Notes: generated by a model from the letters alone, not told the origin. A stretch of DNA of 64,000 nucleotides from Bacteroidaceae bacterium (GCA_024398435.1 JAKSJD010000004.1:62001-126000); one strand, 5' to 3'. Shown: positions 17,251 through 26,881, counted from the stretch's first letter. Program-made: numbers and translations.

Positions 17251-17282
17251 CGCCACTCTCCGAACCGCTGTTTACGACCCTC

Positions 17283-17307
17283 TGAAACGCTGAAACGCTT
17301 TGACATG
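17283..17307 (+). repeat. 25-base dispersed repeat, copy 2
   Basis: This is the second copy of the element at 16566-16590. It lies between the convergent genes ending at 17250 and 17370 and is preceded by CGAACCGCTG, a string also found just before the 22-base array at 46501. Confidence 0.8.
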
Positions 17308-17335
17308 AAAAAGGCAACCTTCGTGTGGCTGCCTT
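17306..17335 (-). terminator. Intrinsic terminator of the 17370-19535 gene
   Basis: AAGGCAACC (17311-17319) and GGCTGCCTT (17327-17335) form a 9-base stem with one mismatch. On the minus strand it is followed directly by a run of T residues (TTTTTCATG), as expected for termination of the minus-strand gene. Confidence 0.65.
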
Positions 17336-17369
17336 CTATAAGTGGTTGCGGTGTGTAAGATGGTGAGCA

Positions 17370-19535
17370 TCAGAGAGTTTCTATCTTTTCCACCTTTGGC
17401 TTGTTGTCCTTGAAAGTGATTGTCACCTTGAAGCTTACATAGTCGCTGTAGATGTAGAGAGGGACAGTGTCGCCGTTCTTTGGTTCGTAGTCGAACTTGA
17501 GACGGATGCCAGTGCCGGTGAGGAAATTCTCCTTTGGCATGATGGCCTTGTCCTTGTCCTTCAGTTCGTTGAGCGAGAACACAGGGTCGATGAGTGAGAG
17601 GATTCGAGGAAGTTCGATTTTGAGATTCTTATCATCGCTTCCCGACCAAATGTCGCTCACTGAATCCCAGAATGTCTTTTCGCCCTTCTTCACTTCTCCA
17701 GCTACCTTGATGCCCGTCTTCACGGCTTCGAGCAGTGATTGGCCATCGACGTTGAAGTCCTTGAGGAATTGCTCCCTTCGGCTGAGGCTTTGCTTCTTTG
17801 CCTTTGCACTTTGCTTTGCAGCTTCGTAGGCATGGATGTATTTATAGTCGACATCGTCAATCCAGCAAATCTTGTCGTCGGTCATTGCGATTGCACGGAT
17901 TCGTGTGATGTCATCATATTTCTTGTCCTCATAGTTGAGTTTCACCACTCCGATTTCCGTCTGGTCGTGATGCTTGATGATGTTGATTGTAGGACACTTC
18001 ACGATGTCGTATTCGTCCTTGTACATGTCGGTATAGTGGAGGCAAAGGAAGATGCGCACATTCTCGAGGTCGATATCGCTTCGGTTGTTGATTGTCACCT
18101 TCACCTCATCGTCCTTGTCAGAGAGTTTCCAGTCGGTTGTTGGTTCCACGGCCACATCGATGTAGGATTGCTCCATAAGCAGTTGCTTGAAGATGCTGTA
18201 CATGTTCTCCTCGCAATACTGCATATCTGAAAGCAAACAATCATATACTCCCTGATTGCCTCGGCGATAGAAGTGGTTGAATATCTCTTCCTTGCTCTGG
18301 TCGAGCATTCCTTGGTCGGCATAGTACTTGGCTTTGAGAAGGTTAGGGCTGAACATTCCGTAGCCTTCCATCGTTGATTTGTAGAGCTTGAGGAGGTATT
18401 TGCCTTCGCTTGTCTTGTTGAGGTACGAACGGTGCTTGTAGGAGTCGAGCAAGTCGGTCAGAGCCGCTGCTTGGCGAGGATATTCCACGCTTGCCTGGTC
18501 GAAACTTGAAAGGGCAGCCGATTCGTTACCTTCCTTCAGGCTTATCATTCCCTTCAACACGAGGGCAGGAGCCGAGCGGTCGGGATAGAGTTCCATGTAG
18601 TTGTTGAGCACTGCATTGGCTTGATTGAGAAACTCGTCCTGAGGTTCGGGAGCGATGGAGTCGGATTCGACGGTGCTTGTGGTAGGAGCCACAGCTATCT
18701 CGCCTTTGCTAGCCACGTTGTTACCGGAAAGCTGGATAAGCGAGAGAGCCTTGAGGAGCATTGCCTCGCGGTTGGCTGGATATTTATCGAGCACTGTCTC
18801 CACAGCATTGTAGGCATCTTTTGTTCGGCCACTGTAGATATCGAGATAGGCCTTATCGCGGGCAAGGCAGAGCTTGTCCCATTCGTTCATATACTTGAAA
18901 TATACTGGTGCATAGTCGTTGAGATACTCCACATAAGCTTCTCTCACGTTTGCAATCTCCTCCTTCAGCGATGCCTTGAGGCGCTTGTCCTGTTCGTATT
19001 GCTCGAAGGCAGCCGTCTTGGCATCCTTGAAACTCTTGCCCACACTGACTGATTCGAGAGGGTCGCCAGTGAAAATCGAACCGAGCACAGCTATTGGATT
19101 GGCATTTTCAGCAAAGTTGCTCACACCCGTTGTGGCACTTCGGGCAAGGAGCCACATGCCGTCGAGCTTCTCGTATTGCTTCTGCAGTTCGAACATCTTC
19201 TGGAGGATTGGCAGGAGTTCCTTCTTTGCGTCAATCACGTCCTGAGGCACTCGGCTATAGTCTTGCTTAGCCATGTATTCAATGAATGCATCGAAGTCCT
19301 TGGCTTGGGATTGAGCCACTTCCAATCCATTCAGTATCTTTACGGTTTCCTCGATATCATAAGCTTCTGCCGACTTTGCCTCATTGAGAGCCTCGAAGGC
19401 TGGAGCAAACTCCTCGTTTGGAGTGTAGTTGTCAAGATTTATCTCGCTTGCACCGCGGCTGCAACCCTTCCATGCGAAGAATCCGCCAACGGCTACGACG
19501 ATAGCACTAACTATTGTGATTATTGTTCGTTTCAT
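17370..19535 (-). CDS. Large N-terminally anchored protein, TPR-like, unknown role
   Basis: This is a 721-residue protein with one N-terminal membrane helix (MKRTIITIVSAIVVAVGGFF) and then a long extracytoplasmic helical part. Between about 200 and 400 there are helix-turn-helix repeats that look like tetratricopeptide repeats (AYLDIYSGRTKDAYNAVETV; ALSSFDQASVEYPRQAAALT). The C-terminal third is beta-rich (DDEVKVTINNRSDIDLENV and later), like a protein-binding beta sandwich. I do not recognise a family. The start at 19535 lies 29 bases inside the end of lgt, so the two are translationally linked. The role may be in the cell envelope, from context only. Confidence 0.75.
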   Translation of the reverse strand: MKRTIITIVSAIVVAVGGFFAWKGCSRGASEINLDNYTPNEEFAPAFEALNEAKSAEAYDIEETVKILNGLEVAQSQAKDFDAFIEYMAKQDYSRVPQDVIDAKKELLPILQKMFELQKQYEKLDGMWLLARSATTGVSNFAENANPIAVLGSIFTGDPLESVSVGKSFKDAKTAAFEQYEQDKRLKASLKEEIANVREAYVEYLNDYAPVYFKYMNEWDKLCLARDKAYLDIYSGRTKDAYNAVETVLDKYPANREAMLLKALSLIQLSGNNVASKGEIAVAPTTSTVESDSIAPEPQDEFLNQANAVLNNYMELYPDRSAPALVLKGMISLKEGNESAALSSFDQASVEYPRQAAALTDLLDSYKHRSYLNKTSEGKYLLKLYKSTMEGYGMFSPNLLKAKYYADQGMLDQSKEEIFNHFYRRGNQGVYDCLLSDMQYCEENMYSIFKQLLMEQSYIDVAVEPTTDWKLSDKDDEVKVTINNRSDIDLENVRIFLCLHYTDMYKDEYDIVKCPTINIIKHHDQTEIGVVKLNYEDKKYDDITRIRAIAMTDDKICWIDDVDYKYIHAYEAAKQSAKAKKQSLSRREQFLKDFNVDGQSLLEAVKTGIKVAGEVKKGEKTFWDSVSDIWSGSDDKNLKIELPRILSLIDPVFSLNELKDKDKAIMPKENFLTGTGIRLKFDYEPKNGDTVPLYIYSDYVSFKVTITFKDNKPKVEKIETL

Positions 19536-20394
19536 GTGGTTTCCTAAGCATAAAGTAAATACCTGCAATAATAAACGGAATACTGAGCAATTGGCCCATG
19601 TCGAGAGTCATTCCCTTTTCGAAATCCACTTGTTCCTTCTTGATGAATTCAACGAAGAATCGGAAAAGGAAGATGGTCAGCATGCAGAATCCGAAGTAGA
19701 AACCGGTGCCAACACCGCCATTTTCTGTCTTTCTCCTACGCATTCTGTAGATTAAGATTCCTATTACGAATATAATAAGATATGCAATAGCTTCGTAGAG
19801 TTGGGCAGGATGGCGAGGCACAAGCATTCCATCCACCATTGCCTCGTTGCTGTGGAAGATGAATGCCCAAGGCACGTCTGTCTGACTGCCGATAATCTCG
19901 GAGTTCATCAAGTTGCCAAGGCGGATGCAGCAAGCCGTCATCGGAGTGGCAATGGCCACATTGTCCCAAACAGTGAAGAACTTAACGCCCGTCTTCTTGG
20001 TGTAGAGCACCATTGCGATGAACAATCCCAATGCTCCTCCATGGCTGGCAAGTCCTGCATAACCCGTGAAACGCCAATCCCACGAATCGGGAGCAAAATG
20101 AACTGGGAGAAACATCTCGACGAACCCCTTCAAGCTGCCAAGATAATATGTTGGCTCATAGAAAAGGCAATGGCCGAGGCGTGCTCCGATTATCACCCCC
20201 AGGAAACAATAGATGAACAATGGGTCGAACTTCTCTTCTGAAATTCCCTGCTGCTTATAGAGCTTCTTTACGATGAAATAGGCAGCAGCAAGGCCGAGTA
20301 CCCACATCAGCGAGTACCATCTGACGGAGAAGTTTCCGATGGAAAACACTTCCAGCGATGGTTGCCAATCGATAAAGAGAAAATTGTTCATCAT
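19507..20394 (-). CDS. lgt: Prolipoprotein diacylglyceryl transferase
   Basis: This 295-residue integral membrane enzyme adds diacylglycerol to the lipobox cysteine of prolipoproteins, the first step of lipoprotein maturation. The family motifs GARLGHCLFYEP, HGGALG and RLGNLMNSEIIG with the essential His, Arg and Asn residues are present, with about seven hydrophobic segments. It matters for the many lipoproteins in this window. The downstream gene overlaps its 3' end by 29 bases. A CTAGG repeat tract lies just before its start. Confidence 0.95.
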   Translation of the reverse strand: MMNNFLFIDWQPSLEVFSIGNFSVRWYSLMWVLGLAAAYFIVKKLYKQQGISEEKFDPLFIYCFLGVIIGARLGHCLFYEPTYYLGSLKGFVEMFLPVHFAPDSWDWRFTGYAGLASHGGALGLFIAMVLYTKKTGVKFFTVWDNVAIATPMTACCIRLGNLMNSEIIGSQTDVPWAFIFHSNEAMVDGMLVPRHPAQLYEAIAYLIIFVIGILIYRMRRRKTENGGVGTGFYFGFCMLTIFLFRFFVEFIKKEQVDFEKGMTLDMGQLLSIPFIIAGIYFMLRKPHETNNNHNS

Positions 20395-20413
20395 ATATTC
20401 AATAGAGTTTTTT

Positions 20414-20482
20414 CTAGGTTCTCTAGGTTTTCTAGGTTTTCTAGGCTTTCTAGGTTCCCTAGTTTTTCCTAGGGCTTCTAGA
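20414..20482. repeat. 9-base CTAGG tandem repeat upstream of lgt
   Basis: CTAGG-type cores start at 20414, 20423, 20432, 20441, 20450 and 20459, then at 20469 and 20478: eight copies with a 9-base period and one slip. The units read roughly CTAGGTTTT. The tract fills most of the gap between ychF and lgt and would be transcribed into the lgt leader. Confidence 0.85.
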
Positions 20483-20490
20483 TAATTTTA

Positions 20491-21588
20491 TTAAACATTG
20501 AAGCGGAAGTGCATGATATCGCCGTCTTGCACTACATATTCCTTGCCTTCAACACCGAGTTTGCCTGCATCGCGAACGGCCGACTCGCTTCCATACTGGA
20601 TGTAATCAGCATATTTGATGACTTCGGCACGAATGAAACCCTTCTCAAAGTCGGTGTGAATTACTCCGGCACATTGAGGAGCCTTCCAACCTCTGCGATA
20701 AGTCCATGCCTTCACTTCCATAGGGCCGGCTGTGATGAATGTCTCGAGGTTGAGCAACGAATAAATGGCTTTTATCAAGCGGTTGCAACCACTTTCGGTA
20801 AGTCCCATATCTTCGAGAAACATCTGCTTCTCTTCATAAGTCTCGAGTTCGGCAATGTCTGCCTCCGTCTGTGCAGAGATGATGAGAAGTTCGGCATTCT
20901 CGTCCTTTATGGCTTCACGAACGGCTTCAACATATTCGTTTCCGTCCTTTGCACTCTTATCATCTACGTTGCAAACGTAAAGCACTGGTTTTGTAGTCAA
21001 TAGGAACATCTGCTTTGCTGCAGCAATTTCTTCTGCAGTTTCGGGTTCCACCACTCTCGCACTTTCGCCTCGGCTCAAAGCCTCACGATAGCGAAGAAGG
21101 AGTTCGAGTTCCACCTTTGCCTGCTTGTCACCGCCCACCATTGCTTGCTTTTCCACACGCTTGATGCGGCTTTCAACGGTTTCAAGGTCCTTGAGCTGCA
21201 ATTCCGTATCAATGATTTCCTTATCGCGAACAGGGTCGACACTTCCGTTCACATGAACAATATTTCCATCGTCGAAACAACGGAGAACATGGATGATTGC
21301 GTCGCATTCGCGTATGTTGCCGAGGAATTGGTTGCCCAATCCTTCGCCTTGACTTGCACCTTTCACAAGACCTGCAATATCTACGATATCACAAGTGGCA
21401 GGGACAATTCGTCCGGGATGAACCAATTCGGCCAACTTTGTGAGTCGTTCGTCAGGTACTGAAATCTGTCCCATCTGTGCGTCGATGGTGCAGAAAGGGA
21501 AATTTGCTGCCTGAGCCTTTGCACTCGACAGACAATTGAAAAGAGTCGACTTGCCTACATTTGGCAGTCCTACGATACCAGCTTTCAC
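20491..21588 (-). CDS. ychF: YchF family ribosome-binding ATPase (Obg-like)
   Basis: This 365-residue protein has the GTPase-fold G1 motif GLPNVGKST (residues 6-14), the switch region FPFCTIDAQMG, G3 DIAGLV and a C-terminal TGS domain. YchF prefers ATP over GTP and binds the ribosome and proteasome-like partners; the usual NxxE in place of NKxD is seen as NVDD-like (YVCNVDDKSA). Length and order are normal for the family. It is the first gene of the run with lgt. Confidence 0.95.
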   Translation of the reverse strand: MKAGIVGLPNVGKSTLFNCLSSAKAQAANFPFCTIDAQMGQISVPDERLTKLAELVHPGRIVPATCDIVDIAGLVKGASQGEGLGNQFLGNIRECDAIIHVLRCFDDGNIVHVNGSVDPVRDKEIIDTELQLKDLETVESRIKRVEKQAMVGGDKQAKVELELLLRYREALSRGESARVVEPETAEEIAAAKQMFLLTTKPVLYVCNVDDKSAKDGNEYVEAVREAIKDENAELLIISAQTEADIAELETYEEKQMFLEDMGLTESGCNRLIKAIYSLLNLETFITAGPMEVKAWTYRRGWKAPQCAGVIHTDFEKGFIRAEVIKYADYIQYGSESAVRDAGKLGVEGKEYVVQDGDIMHFRFNV

Positions 21589-21739
21589 TTTCTAATCTAC
21601 TTTTTTGTGTTCGGCTCTGCCCCATAATATGCTTCTTGGATTGAATCCAAATGCTTGGAACTTCGAGCCATTAATATATTTTTACTGCAAAATTATAAAA
21701 AAAAACATAAAGCATCGCCCTCATTTCACATTTATTTCA

Positions 21740-21747
21740 TATTTTTG
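21740..21747 (+). promoter_or_regulatory. -7 box of the DUF4835 gene
   Basis: TATTTTTG lies 16 bases ahead of the ATG at 21764. No good TTG at -33 is seen. It supports the downstream start over the open frame beginning at 21605. Confidence 0.45.
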
Positions 21748-21763
21748 CAGAAACTATTGGCTT

Positions 21764-22675
21764 ATGACACATAAATTAATAACATACGCATGCACTATTG
21801 GCTTACTTCTCCTTAGCTCGACAACTTCTGCTCAGGAACTCAATTGCAAGGTGAAAATTAATCATGCCCAGGTGCAGACAACCAATACAAGCGTGTTTGA
21901 AACTCTCGAACGCGTTATTTCCGAATTCATGAACAACCGAGCATGGACAGATCTTCAGTTTGGCAAGGACGAACGAATCGATTGCTCGCTCAATATCACA
22001 ATCCGTCAGTACAAACCTGAGGACAATGCCTTCACCGGCGAACTTCTCTATCAGCTCACACGTCCTGTCTATGGTTCGAGCTACAGTTCCACCACTTTCT
22101 CAATGCGCGATCAGGCTTTCAACTTCCAATACATTGAGAACGAACCTCTCGAATTCAACGAAACCAGTATGGACAACAATCTCACGGCTCTTCTCGCTTA
22201 TTATGCCTACCTCTTCATAGGTCTCGACCTCGACACATTCTCGCCCCTTGGTGGAACTGAGGTACTTCACCGAGTTGAAACCATCGTGGCCAATGCTCAG
22301 AATATTGCCGAATCGGGTTGGAAGGCATTTGATGATGAGAAAAACCGTCATGCAATCATAACCGACTATATGGAGAGTTCGATGGAACCAATGCGAAAGA
22401 TGATGTACCAATACCATCGTCTTGGCCTCGACCAAATGTCGTCAAATGCAGATAGAGGCAGAACTGCAGTTACCGAAGCTCTTGAACTCTTGAAGGAAGC
22501 TCATGATAGTAAACCAATGAGTCAGTTGCCACAGATATTTACCGACTATAAACGTGATGAACTTGTAAATATCTATAAGGGTCACGGCACTCAGAATGAG
22601 CGTCAGCAAGTGCATGATTTTCTTCTCGACCTTAATCCAGCTCAAAATCCAGAGTGGAAGAAACTCGAAAAGTAG
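21764..22675 (+). CDS. DUF4835 family exported protein
   Basis: This 303-residue protein has a signal peptide (residues 1-24, ending TTSAQ) and then ELNCKVKINHAQVQTTNTSV and TLERVISEFMNNRAWTD, the hallmark opening of DUF4835, a Bacteroidota family also called PorD-like in some annotations. It is secreted into the periplasm or bound to the outer membrane. PorD is linked to type IX secretion in related bacteria, but no other type IX gene is visible here, so that role is not claimed. The start is set by the signal peptide. Confidence 0.85.
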   Translation: MTHKLITYACTIGLLLLSSTTSAQELNCKVKINHAQVQTTNTSVFETLERVISEFMNNRAWTDLQFGKDERIDCSLNITIRQYKPEDNAFTGELLYQLTRPVYGSSYSSTTFSMRDQAFNFQYIENEPLEFNETSMDNNLTALLAYYAYLFIGLDLDTFSPLGGTEVLHRVETIVANAQNIAESGWKAFDDEKNRHAIITDYMESSMEPMRKMMYQYHRLGLDQMSSNADRGRTAVTEALELLKEAHDSKPMSQLPQIFTDYKRDELVNIYKGHGTQNERQQVHDFLLDLNPAQNPEWKKLEK

Positions 22676-22716
22676 TGGAGAAGAATATATATTATTGAAA
22701 GATAGATGCCTACACT

Positions 22717-24561
22717 CTACAATTGCTGCATATCGTTCAGTTTCTTGTAGTAGCCACCAAGTTGGATAAGTTCTTCGTGAGTTCCGCGTTCTACAATCTT
22801 TCCTTCGTGCAAAACATTGATTTCATCGGCATTCTTGATAGTGGAAAGTCGGTGGGCAATGGCAATGGTTGTGCGTGATTTCATCAGTTTTTCGAGAGCA
22901 TCCTGAACAAGTTTTTCCGATTCAGTATCGAGAGCCGAAGTGGCTTCATCTAGAATAAGGATAGGAGGGTTCTTCAAGATAGCTCTTGCAATGCTGATTC
23001 GCTGGCGCTGACCACCGGAAAGGCGGCAACCACGGTCGCCGACGATTGTTTGGTAACCCTCTTCCATTTCGAGAATGAAATCGTGGGCATTTGCAATGCG
23101 TGCAGCTTCTTCCACAGCTTCAGGAGTGGCATTTTCCACACCGAAGGCAATGTTGTTGTAGACAGTGTCGTTGAAGAGAATGGCTTCCTGATTCACGTTT
23201 CCGATGATTCCACGAAGCGATTCCACCTTCATGTTCTTTATGTTCACTCCATCAATCGCAATCTCTCCTTCCTGAACATCATGGAAACGAGGGATAAGGT
23301 CGACGAGTGTTGACTTGCCCGAACCTGATTGTCCTACCAATGCAACTGTCTTTCCCTTTTCAATCTTTAGATTGATGTCATGCAGGATTTCTCGTCCGTC
23401 GGTATTGTAACTGAACGAAACATCCTTTAGTTCGATAGCATCGTTAAGTCCATTGATACTTACAGGATTCTCCACCTCCTTGATATTGTTCTCAGCATTG
23501 AGAATCTTGTTGATTCGCTCCATCGAAGCCATACCTTTCTGAATGGTGTAGCCAGCCTTTGAGAGGTCTTTCACTGGTTGGAGGATGGTGTAGAGAATGG
23601 TGAGGTAATAGATGAATATGCTTGCATCGATTGGTGAATTGCCTGAGAAGATGAGATAGCCACCAAACCAAAGGACAATCACAATCATGAGTGTGCCGAG
23701 GAATTCGCTTACTGGATGTGCCGATGATTGGCGAACAGCCACACGAAGGGCAGCACGACGGTATTCGTTGTTTACGGCTACGAACTTGTCTTCCATCTTC
23801 TTCTCAGCCACGAATGCCTTGATGATGCGAAGTCCTCCGAGTGTTTCTTCGATTATGCTGAGGCCTTCTCCCCATTTGCTCTGCACATAAAGCGATTTTT
23901 TCTTCAGTTTCTTTCCTATTCTGCCGATTGCGAAAGCCATAAACGGAACAACACAAATCACGAACAATGTGAGTTCCCAACTAAGGCTGAACAACGAAAT
24001 CACATAGAAAAGTATGAATACAGGATTCTTGATGGCCATATCCAATGAACTGCCGATTGAGGCATCCACTTCATTTACATCCGTACTTACTCGGGAGAGA
24101 ATATCGCCTTTCTTTTCTTCTGTGAAGAACGAAATTGGAAGGTTGAGAATCTTGTTATAGATTTTTGCTCTGAGGTCGCGTACAATACCTGTCTTGATTG
24201 GCATCAGGCAAGCCGAACCACCGAAATAGGCACCTGTCTTCAAGAGGGTAAGACCTGCAAGAATGAGGCCAAAGCAGAGAAGGGTTGTGGCAGGGCCATA
24301 GAGGTTTACAACCTGTTGGGAGAAGTAGTAGAGATTGTTGATTGCAATGTCTACAATATCGTTATCCCCTGATTTCCAAGCCCAAGGGATGAACTCATAA
24401 ACCTCGTGTTTTGTCTGGAAGAGAATGGTGAGTATTGGGAGCAATGTGGAGAAAGAGACAACATTGAGGAGGGCCGCCAACACATTCAGCAGCAATGTTC
24501 CCCAAACGTATCCCTTATAAGGTCGGAAATACATTCCCATTATCTTGAAGAATTCCTTCAT
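22717..24561 (-). CDS. MsbA-like ABC exporter (fused permease and ATPase)
   Basis: This 614-residue protein has six membrane helices in the first 330 residues and an ATPase domain after about 365: Walker A GQSGSGKST, signature LSGGQRQR, Walker B ILILDEATSALD and H-loop AHRLSTI. The family exports lipids or lipid-linked molecules; MsbA flips lipid A. No substrate-specific feature can be read. It follows argS and the RNase H gene by short gaps (24 bases to RNase H), so the three are likely one transcript. Confidence 0.9.
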   Translation of the reverse strand: MKEFFKIMGMYFRPYKGYVWGTLLLNVLAALLNVVSFSTLLPILTILFQTKHEVYEFIPWAWKSGDNDIVDIAINNLYYFSQQVVNLYGPATTLLCFGLILAGLTLLKTGAYFGGSACLMPIKTGIVRDLRAKIYNKILNLPISFFTEEKKGDILSRVSTDVNEVDASIGSSLDMAIKNPVFILFYVISLFSLSWELTLFVICVVPFMAFAIGRIGKKLKKKSLYVQSKWGEGLSIIEETLGGLRIIKAFVAEKKMEDKFVAVNNEYRRAALRVAVRQSSAHPVSEFLGTLMIVIVLWFGGYLIFSGNSPIDASIFIYYLTILYTILQPVKDLSKAGYTIQKGMASMERINKILNAENNIKEVENPVSINGLNDAIELKDVSFSYNTDGREILHDINLKIEKGKTVALVGQSGSGKSTLVDLIPRFHDVQEGEIAIDGVNIKNMKVESLRGIIGNVNQEAILFNDTVYNNIAFGVENATPEAVEEAARIANAHDFILEMEEGYQTIVGDRGCRLSGGQRQRISIARAILKNPPILILDEATSALDTESEKLVQDALEKLMKSRTTIAIAHRLSTIKNADEINVLHEGKIVERGTHEELIQLGGYYKKLNDMQQL

Positions 24562-24585
24562 CTGGTTTCGTTTTGATTGATAAAT

Positions 24586-25002
24586 CTATTTCTTTCTTCC
24601 GAAGTCGGCTGGAATTTCGCCCCATTGTTCGGTTTGCCAAGTTTCCACCTTGTTGGGGTAGTTGTTGGTGCGAAGCCAAAACTCTGCACGGGCAATGAGG
24701 TTGTAGAGAGGTTCTGTCTGCTCGTTGTGTTCGAGGGTTGTCTTACAATGCTTCTTCTGTACCCATGTGCGGGCAGTGAAACTGTCGGAATAGACAGGCA
24801 TTGTGGTGTTTCCCTTTTGTTTCAGCAGAGCAAGTCCGTGGACGATTGCAAGAAACTCGCCAATATTGTTTGTACCATACACAGGGCCATAGTGGAAAAT
24901 CTCCTTACCCGAAGGCAGGTGGACTCCACGATATTCCATTTGTCCGGGATTTCCGCTGCAAGCGGCATCCACACAAAGGGCCTCTGCTGGTGCGCTGTCC
25001 AT
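24586..25002 (-). CDS. Ribonuclease H family protein (RNase H domain only)
   Basis: This 138-residue protein carries a minimal RNase HI fold. Candidate catalytic acids are Asp in VDAACSGNPG (residue 12), Glu in NNIGEFLAI (about 49) and Asp in VYSDSFTA (about 72). The ending WGEIPADFGRKK is typical of the Bacteroidota family, which often carries an N-terminal viroplasmin-like RNA-binding domain; that domain is absent here. It should cleave the RNA strand of RNA/DNA hybrids. Gap to argS is 26 bases. Confidence 0.85.
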   Translation of the reverse strand: MDSAPAEALCVDAACSGNPGQMEYRGVHLPSGKEIFHYGPVYGTNNIGEFLAIVHGLALLKQKGNTTMPVYSDSFTARTWVQKKHCKTTLEHNEQTEPLYNLIARAEFWLRTNNYPNKVETWQTEQWGEIPADFGRKK

Positions 25003-25028
25003 ATTGGTTTGTTGTTTCGGTTTTCTGA

Positions 25029-26840
25029 TTACATTCTTTCTGGCATTTCGATGCCGAGCAATCCCATACCCTTGCTAAGTACTTGAGCTACAGCGGTTGA
25101 GAGAGTGAGGCGGAACTGGCGTGCAGCTTCGTCATCGGCATTGAGAATGCTGAAATCGTGGTAGAATTGGTTGTATTCCTTTGTGAGTTCGTAGCAGTAG
25201 TTGGCAATTCCGGAAGGGCTGTAGTCGATTCCTGCCTGACGAACTGCTGCTGCAAATCCGTTGAGTTTCTGAACGAGTGATATTTCCTTGTCTGAAAGTT
25301 CGTATGCCTTGTCACTTCCAGTGGTTTCAAGTCCTTCTGCCTTTCTCAAGATTGATTGGATGCGTGCATAAGTGTACTGGATGAAAGGACCTGTATTGCC
25401 GTTGAAATCGATACTTTCAGCTGGGTTGAACAGCATGTTCTTTCTTGCATCGACTTTCAGGATGAAGTATTTGAGTGCTCCAAGACCTACTTTGCGTGCG
25501 ATTTCACGTGCTTCTGCTTCTGGAATATCGATATTCTTTGCCAAATCCTTTGAAACGGTGTAGGCATCTTCAATCATCTTTTCGATGAGGTCGTCGGCAT
25601 CAACCACAGTTCCTTCCCTGCTCTTCATCTTTCCGCTTGGGAGTTCCACCATTCCGTATGAGAAGTGAACGAGGTCCTTGCCCCACTTGAATCCGAGTTT
25701 GTCGAGCAAAATGCTGAGCACCTGGAAGTGGTAGTTCTGTTCGTTGCCTACTACATAAATCATCTTATCGATTGGGAAATCCTGGAAACGGAGTTTGGCT
25801 GTACCGATGTCCTGAGTCATATAAACGGATGTTCCGTCGCTTCGGAGGAGGAGTTTCTCATCAAGTCCTTCGCCTGTGAGGTCGGCCCATACAGAACCGT
25901 CTTCCCTGCGATAGAAGAATCCCTTTTCAAGGCCTTCCATCACCTTTTCCTTGCCTTCGAGATAAGTGTCGGATTCGTAATAAATCTTATCGAAGCTAAC
26001 GCCCATCATCTTGTATGTCTCGTCGAAACCAGCATAAACCCATTCGTTCATCTTTCGCCAAAGGGCACGGATTTCAGGGTCGCCTTGTTCCCATTTTACG
26101 AGCATTTCGTGGGCTTCCTTGATGAGTGGAGCCTCTTGTTTTGCCTTTTCAGTAGCGGCTTCCTCTTCCATTCCTTCGGCAATGTATTGTGCTTTCAGTT
26201 CGTTTTGTTCTTCCTTATAGTGCTTGTCGAAAGCTACATAATAGTCGCCGATGAGGTGGTCGCCCTTCTTGCCTGATGATTCAGGAGTTTCGCCGTTTCC
26301 ATAGCGAAGCCATGCGAGCATCGACTTGCAGATGTGGATTCCGCGGTCGTTCACGATATTTGTCTTCACCACCTTATTGCCGTTTGCTTCGACTATTCGT
26401 GCAAGGCTGCTTCCGAGGAGGTTGTTGCGTACATGTCCGAGGTGGAGAGGCTTGTTGGTGTTAGGTGATGAATATTCAATCATCACGAGAGGACTTTCGT
26501 CTGTAGGTTTCTGAGTGCCGAAATCAGGGTCGGCCACAATGCTTTGGAGCAATCCTGCCCAGCAAGCAGAAGAAATCTGAAGGTTGAGGAAACCCTTGAT
26601 TACGTTGTATCCTCCCACTACATCGGGAATATTCTGAATGAGGAACTTGCCTAAATCTTCAGCCGTTTGTTCTGGGCCTTTGCGCGACATGCGGAGGAAA
26701 GGGAACACAACCACTGTGAGTTGTCCCTCAAATTCGCTTCTTGTCTGTTGCAGTGCTACATTCTTTGCGTCAAAATCGGCACCATATAATTCTTTGATGC
26801 CAGCCACAACGGCATTCGTAATTTTGTCTTCGATATTCAT
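25029..26840 (-). CDS. argS: Arginyl-tRNA synthetase
   Basis: This is a 603-residue class Ia synthetase that charges tRNA-Arg. PLHLGHVRNN is the HIGH motif; GKMKSREGT stands where KMSKS lies. The N-terminal Add-1 domain and C-terminal anticodon-binding domain (ending IEMPERM) are complete. The frame is open to 26876 but MNIEDKI at 26840 is the usual start. A TATCTTTG box on this strand (26874-26881) supports it. It heads the operon with RNase H and the exporter. Confidence 0.96.
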   Translation of the reverse strand: MNIEDKITNAVVAGIKELYGADFDAKNVALQQTRSEFEGQLTVVVFPFLRMSRKGPEQTAEDLGKFLIQNIPDVVGGYNVIKGFLNLQISSACWAGLLQSIVADPDFGTQKPTDESPLVMIEYSSPNTNKPLHLGHVRNNLLGSSLARIVEANGNKVVKTNIVNDRGIHICKSMLAWLRYGNGETPESSGKKGDHLIGDYYVAFDKHYKEEQNELKAQYIAEGMEEEAATEKAKQEAPLIKEAHEMLVKWEQGDPEIRALWRKMNEWVYAGFDETYKMMGVSFDKIYYESDTYLEGKEKVMEGLEKGFFYRREDGSVWADLTGEGLDEKLLLRSDGTSVYMTQDIGTAKLRFQDFPIDKMIYVVGNEQNYHFQVLSILLDKLGFKWGKDLVHFSYGMVELPSGKMKSREGTVVDADDLIEKMIEDAYTVSKDLAKNIDIPEAEAREIARKVGLGALKYFILKVDARKNMLFNPAESIDFNGNTGPFIQYTYARIQSILRKAEGLETTGSDKAYELSDKEISLVQKLNGFAAAVRQAGIDYSPSGIANYCYELTKEYNQFYHDFSILNADDEAARQFRLTLSTAVAQVLSKGMGLLGIEMPERM

Positions 26841-26873
26841 CTCTATAATAATATATAATGTGTAATTTGTCTG

Positions 26874-26881
26874 CAAAGATA
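26874..26881 (-). promoter_or_regulatory. -7 box of argS
   Basis: TATCTTTG on the minus strand lies 33 bases upstream of the argS ATG at 26840. A -33 TTG is not evident. Confidence 0.45.
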
